Shown here: one piece after another, positions 60,299 through 64,000 of the stretch
Numbering within the stretch: the first letter of the stretch is position 1
Layout of the letters: every line of letters begins with the position of its first letter
NCBI GenBank assembly: GCA_027919835.1
Contig: JANVFP010000002.1
Location: 434,001 to 498,000 of the forward strand
Reading direction: 5' to 3'
From: Lentinula raphanica
Taxonomy: Eukaryota; Basidiomycota; Agaricomycetes; Agaricales; Omphalotaceae
DNA length: 64,000 nucleotides
Notes under the pieces: model-generated
Told to the model about the DNA's origin: nothing
What the model saw: only the letters and a program-made list of their open reading frames with translations
Database searches by the model: none
Position numbers and translations under genes: made by a program

Positions 60299-60557
60299 AG
60301 TCCAGCGGAAGCTAATATTCATCCCCCAAGAGTTGCTTCATACTAGCTGGCCTAAACGTCCATTCCCGACACTTACACAACTCTTGACCTTACGGTTGTT
60401 GACGACCCTTTACGACTTTTACGAACACACACTTATCCATTCGCGCATTCTTCAAAGAAACTATCTGTCCTGCTTCGATACAGCTATCTACACCAGTCTA
60501 CGACTTCACCCAAAGAAATCACCTATTCGAACCACATCGCATTCAAGACTAACCAAT

Positions 60558-61124
60558 ATGTCCTACGTTGGATCGCATGCAGGAAGCAGCGTCTATTCTG
60601 GCTCTTCTGGCCCAGGCGTCGTTTACCCTGGATCTACTGCCTCCGGCGGCATTTATCACAGCTCCGCACCCCCGAGCGTTGTTTATCCAAGCTCCGCACC
60701 CCAGAGCGTTGTTTACCCAAGCTCCGCGCCCCCGAGCATTGTGTATCCCAGCACTCCTCCTTCGGGCGTAGCGTATGCCGCTCCGGCGCCGAATGTCGTC
60801 TATCCTAGTTCGACGTATTCCTCCTCGCATGGCGCACACCATGTCCCAGTTCCAGGGACAGTCTACAGCTCTCATACTCAGCTTGCCCACCATTCCGTTC
60901 CGATGCAGCACAATTTTTATGGCGCGCCTCCTGTAGTGATGCCATCCTACGTTGCGCCTGCGCCTGCATATCATCGTAGCTCGTACACCGTTCCCTATAC
61001 GGTGGGCACGCCATATCCTGGGTACAGCAGCTCCCAGCCGACCATCATCGTCACCTCTAGGTCTAGCAGGCATCACCACCGCCGGTCGTCTAGCAGCAGC
61101 AGTAGACACAGGTATTACTACTGA
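60558..61124 (+). CDS. Low-complexity Ser/Pro/Tyr/Val protein with 10-residue repeats
   Basis: 188 aa, start ATG 60558 chosen because the upstream in-frame sequence looks like 5' UTR. The N-terminal half has tandem SSAPPSVVYP units (30-bp DNA repeat, about 60650-60760). The middle is His- and Pro-rich (HHVPVPGTVYSSHTQLAHHS). The C terminus is basic (SRSSRHHHRRSSSSSSRHRY). No signal peptide, membrane helix or recognised domain is visible. The composition suggests a disordered or coat/structural protein. The family is unknown to me. Confidence 0.6.
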   Translation: MSYVGSHAGSSVYSGSSGPGVVYPGSTASGGIYHSSAPPSVVYPSSAPQSVVYPSSAPPSIVYPSTPPSGVAYAAPAPNVVYPSSTYSSSHGAHHVPVPGTVYSSHTQLAHHSVPMQHNFYGAPPVVMPSYVAPAPAYHRSSYTVPYTVGTPYPGYSSSQPTIIVTSRSSRHHHRRSSSSSSRHRYYY

Positions 61125-61688
61125 GTATCGAAGGACTGACGTCCTTGGAGGCGAATCATAGCTTCAACGGTTCATGTTCATATTCTACTTCCATTCAAGT
61201 TGTACATAGATAGTTGTTTATAGAAAAGACTGTTTCTCATCAACGGTGTGAACAAGTTATTGCGAGTATGGCAGTATGCCATGATGATTAACCTAAGAAT
61301 ACCTGTGTTTGAAGGTCTCTAAGTTAGTGCGAAGAAAAATATTGTCACTACATGAACTGTAATTGCCCAAGTCAGTGTTCCTGCTCTTCGATGTTTGACA
61401 GGCTGTTGTGAGCTATAGGCATCACGTATGTATTCCTTTCCAAAACGCCAAACTGAGATGAGATTGGTACAATATCGGTCACAGTTCCACGAGTGATAGA
61501 ACGAAATTCGGATGCACCCCTGAAGCGAGAATTCGGGGCTGGTGGGCATCATCTTACCAATCGTAAGGAGAGCAAGACTGATTTAACTGAGATAGACTCA
61601 TCCTACATTCCATATCTGCAATAGCCAGAATCGGCCAGGGAATCATTGTCAAAGCGATATAACTTAGGAAAACATAATAGAGTTGTGG
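61125..61688. other. Convergent intergenic region
   Basis: About 560 bp between the low-complexity gene and the end of SCC2. No gene seen. Confidence 0.5.
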
Positions 61689-64000
61689 TTACGATAAGTC
61701 ATCCTCGGGTTCAGCGGCAACACCATCTTCTGACCAAATCTGCTTGAACTATCGTCGACGTGAATATGACCTCAGTGTTTATAGAAATAAGAAATCACAA
61801 CTTACACACTCCTTCTGTTCTTTGACATCCTCTGATGTCAAGACAGGTTTCAACGCGAACGGCAGCCTGGCCCAGGTGATGGGCTTGTCATGTTTTCTCT
61901 GAGCAGGCTTGTCCCCAATCGCGCTCTTCTTTGCTGGATTGAATTTGCTACATTTACTACAAGTCGATATCGAGGCAGTCAGCCGTGATATAATAACTCA
62001 GGTATACACATAGAAAACTTACTCTTCTGACAGCGAATACAACGTCTTCAGATGGGCCTTCAAGATCATCACTATTCCCACTATCACAGACCTCCGAATC
62101 ATTGGAGTTTCATCAGGATGGCTTGTTTCAACCACCTCTGTGCCACCCTAGTAGATATGGTTTGATACTGACAATAGAGAGTCACCGGAAAACACGCACG
62201 ATGATGGTTTCTGTTGCTGGCGATGTTACGGTTGACGATGTTGAATGCAACTCGCGAATCAGATGTGAAGGCGATAACACTTCTAGAATATGTAGACCAG
62301 TAGTTGACAATACCGTTGTGAGAGTTTTGATCACGGTGAGAACCTCTTCCTGGGTCTTATAATCAAACGCGGCAAAATTTTCCGCCATATACCTCGAGAA
62401 ATCAACATCATCCTAGTAAGTGTGGAATTGGTGAGGGTCATGACTAGATTCTTCCACGTCCAAGATATTTACCTGACAGGTGTTATCCATTGGGTCATTG
62501 AATACTTTCAAAAGCGCCCTGAGAAAGTCTAGTCGTTGCGCTCGTTTTTCACGGACGAGTGAATACCAGCGTTGCAGAACGGCGACAGGGAACGGGTGAA
62601 TTCGATATCCTATGCAGAAGACGTTAAAAATTTGGAACTGATGAGTTTCTATACTTACCCTGGACATTGTCAGGATTGATTTGTCGTTGATACTCGAAGG
62701 ACTTCCGAGCACTCAGCATGAAACGGCTACTGAGAAGGGATGCATGCTTGTTGTGTAGTACAGCATGCAGAGCAGTAGCGCGGTTGCTCAATGATGCACT
62801 TGGGCTTGTCTCCAAAGCGACTATGAAAGGGAAAGACTTTGCCTCTGTTCAATCACACGGAGATGTAGCCGCAGTCACGCAAACTCACTTGTAGAGGGTG
62901 AGCAAGTCCCTGTTTGACGGTAAATGTCAAAATGTCAATCGCAGATGCTTGAATGTGTGTATGCTGGGACATAGCAGCCCCAAGAATGGGCTCTAAGTAG
63001 CGCTGAACGATAGCTGAACTCACACTGCAAGACTATCAATACAGATATCAAGCAGGAGGAGCGACATACCCAGAATCAGCGAACCCATCGGTATTCCCAA
63101 CCAGCTCGTCCATGTTGACGTCCGCTAATTTTTTCTTCTCTGGTGTAAAGATTCAGAAGAGAGATCGAAGAGTAAGCTTGAGATGAAAAACCTTTTTCCT
63201 GCTGGGAATGCTTGAATGACTCTGACACTAAGAAGTCTTGAATGATCTTCAGCATTCTGGCTTTTGCATCCATATCGTCAGAGGAGAATACATCATCCAT
63301 GATTACTGCTGATTGATCCAAAGTCATGAGAGTAGGCTGAGCTCGAAAGATGAAGCCTAAGCATGGCAAAACGCGAGCACGGAAGGAAGCATCAGGGAAG
63401 CGTTGGTAGAGTTGCAGTAGAGTGCTGTATACGTGCTCGGTAATGGACGTGGTGGCAATGCTGTTCAAATCGTTGGCGGTGGAGCTTTCTTCGAGGCGTA
63501 AATTGTCGAAATTGTAATTCTCAACTAACAGAGAGACGATGAAGATGAGGGTGCTGAGAGCTCTAGAGTCGTTTTGGGCAAGTGAGGAATCTGTCTGTGT
63601 CAGAATTTTCTGAATGCGAGCTGAGAACAAACGGTCAAACGCGCCAACAAAAAGAGGCAAAATAAGACTCACCATTACACGATTTCAATAAAGCCACTAG
63701 CTTGGCAAAATCATGAGTCAGATTCTGAACGAGAGTGCAGAGGCAAGCGACCACTTCTTGTAAAGTCTGTACAGATGGCTTGAGATTTCTATAAAACCAG
63801 ACTTCCAAATGGCTTACAGCTATTCCTCCAAACGCAGATGGCCTGGTCACCATAGACTGTAGCTTGACTTGAAGATCCTGTCCAAAGTTCAACTTTGCAG
63901 TCGGTGGCATATGTGGAATTGCCGTGCGAAACGTCTTCAATAGATAGTCGCTCGTTGATTGGTCTTCAGTCTGCAGTTCAACTCAGCGGAGATAATCAGA
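61689..64000 (-). CDS. SCC2: Cohesin loader SCC2/NIPBL, C-terminal part
   Basis: Minus-strand gene whose 5' part lies beyond 64000. Many exons with short introns read: [68 protein letters not shown]...FRAQPTLM, then the SCC2 C-terminal block [75 protein letters not shown], and a tail [20 protein letters not shown] with stop TAA 61691-61689. These HEAT-repeat motifs are characteristic of NIPBL/Mis4/Scc2, which with Scc4 loads cohesin onto chromosomes. Its client SMC3 is encoded 25 kb away. Confidence 0.9.

Overview
The window is nuclear DNA of a basidiomycete fungus, most likely an Agaricomycete. The genes are packed with 45-65 nt spliceosomal introns, often with GTGCGT donors. They include a DUF6533-type seven-helix protein and an Msb2-like signalling mucin, and the transposons are fungal types (a chromodomain Ty3/gypsy element and a tyrosine-recombinase retrotransposon). 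I cannot name the species.

Layout. 1-10980: most of a large Ty3/gypsy chromovirus entering from the left. Its gag and pol are broken, an intron-containing gene lies in antisense between pol and the 3' LTR, and the 3' LTR is at 10293-10980. 10981-24430: an AT-rich, gene-free repeat island with a large imperfect palindrome, a hAT-like MITE with an 8-bp target duplication, a foldback element, two MITEs of one family, several copies of a repeat encoding an SDYF...FLQLQ peptide, and an unassigned block rich in AGATC. 24431-25220: two DIRS-like remnants, one being a 311-bp internally deleted miniature. 25434-28427: ribosomal protein eL41 and auxilin (Swa2). 28506-33816: an apparently intact DIRS-like element (gag, RT/RNase H, tyrosine recombinase) inserted between the divergent auxilin and SMC3 genes. 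33922-64000: conserved genes: SMC3, HIS1, MAD1, a 14-TM MFS exporter, a DUF6533 membrane protein, a duplicated family-III CoA-transferase, an Msb2-like mucin, ribosomal protein uL23, an LSH/Irc5-type SNF2 ATPase, the mitochondrial SAM carrier PET8, a low-complexity Ser/Pro/Tyr protein, and the C-terminal part of cohesin loader SCC2 running off the right edge.

How the genes relate. They are housekeeping genes rather than one pathway, but four act in chromosome transmission or chromatin: SMC3 and SCC2 (cohesin and its loader), MAD1 (spindle checkpoint) and the LSH-type remodeler. I rebuilt SMC3 (17 exons, 1203 aa), HIS1 (7 exons, 302 aa), PET8 (4 exons, 272 aa), uL23 (5 exons, 160 aa), auxilin (2 exons, 864 aa), the mucin (2 exons, 1003 aa) and eL41 (25 aa) by hand, and all sum to whole codons.

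The most interesting material is in the mobile elements. In the DIRS-like element, skipping or including a 47-nt cassette exon would choose between a Gag with zinc fingers and a Gag-Pol fusion. Its terminal hairpins keep their position and part of their loop between element copies while their stems differ completely. The Ty3 element carries an antisense coiled-coil gene of unknown function.
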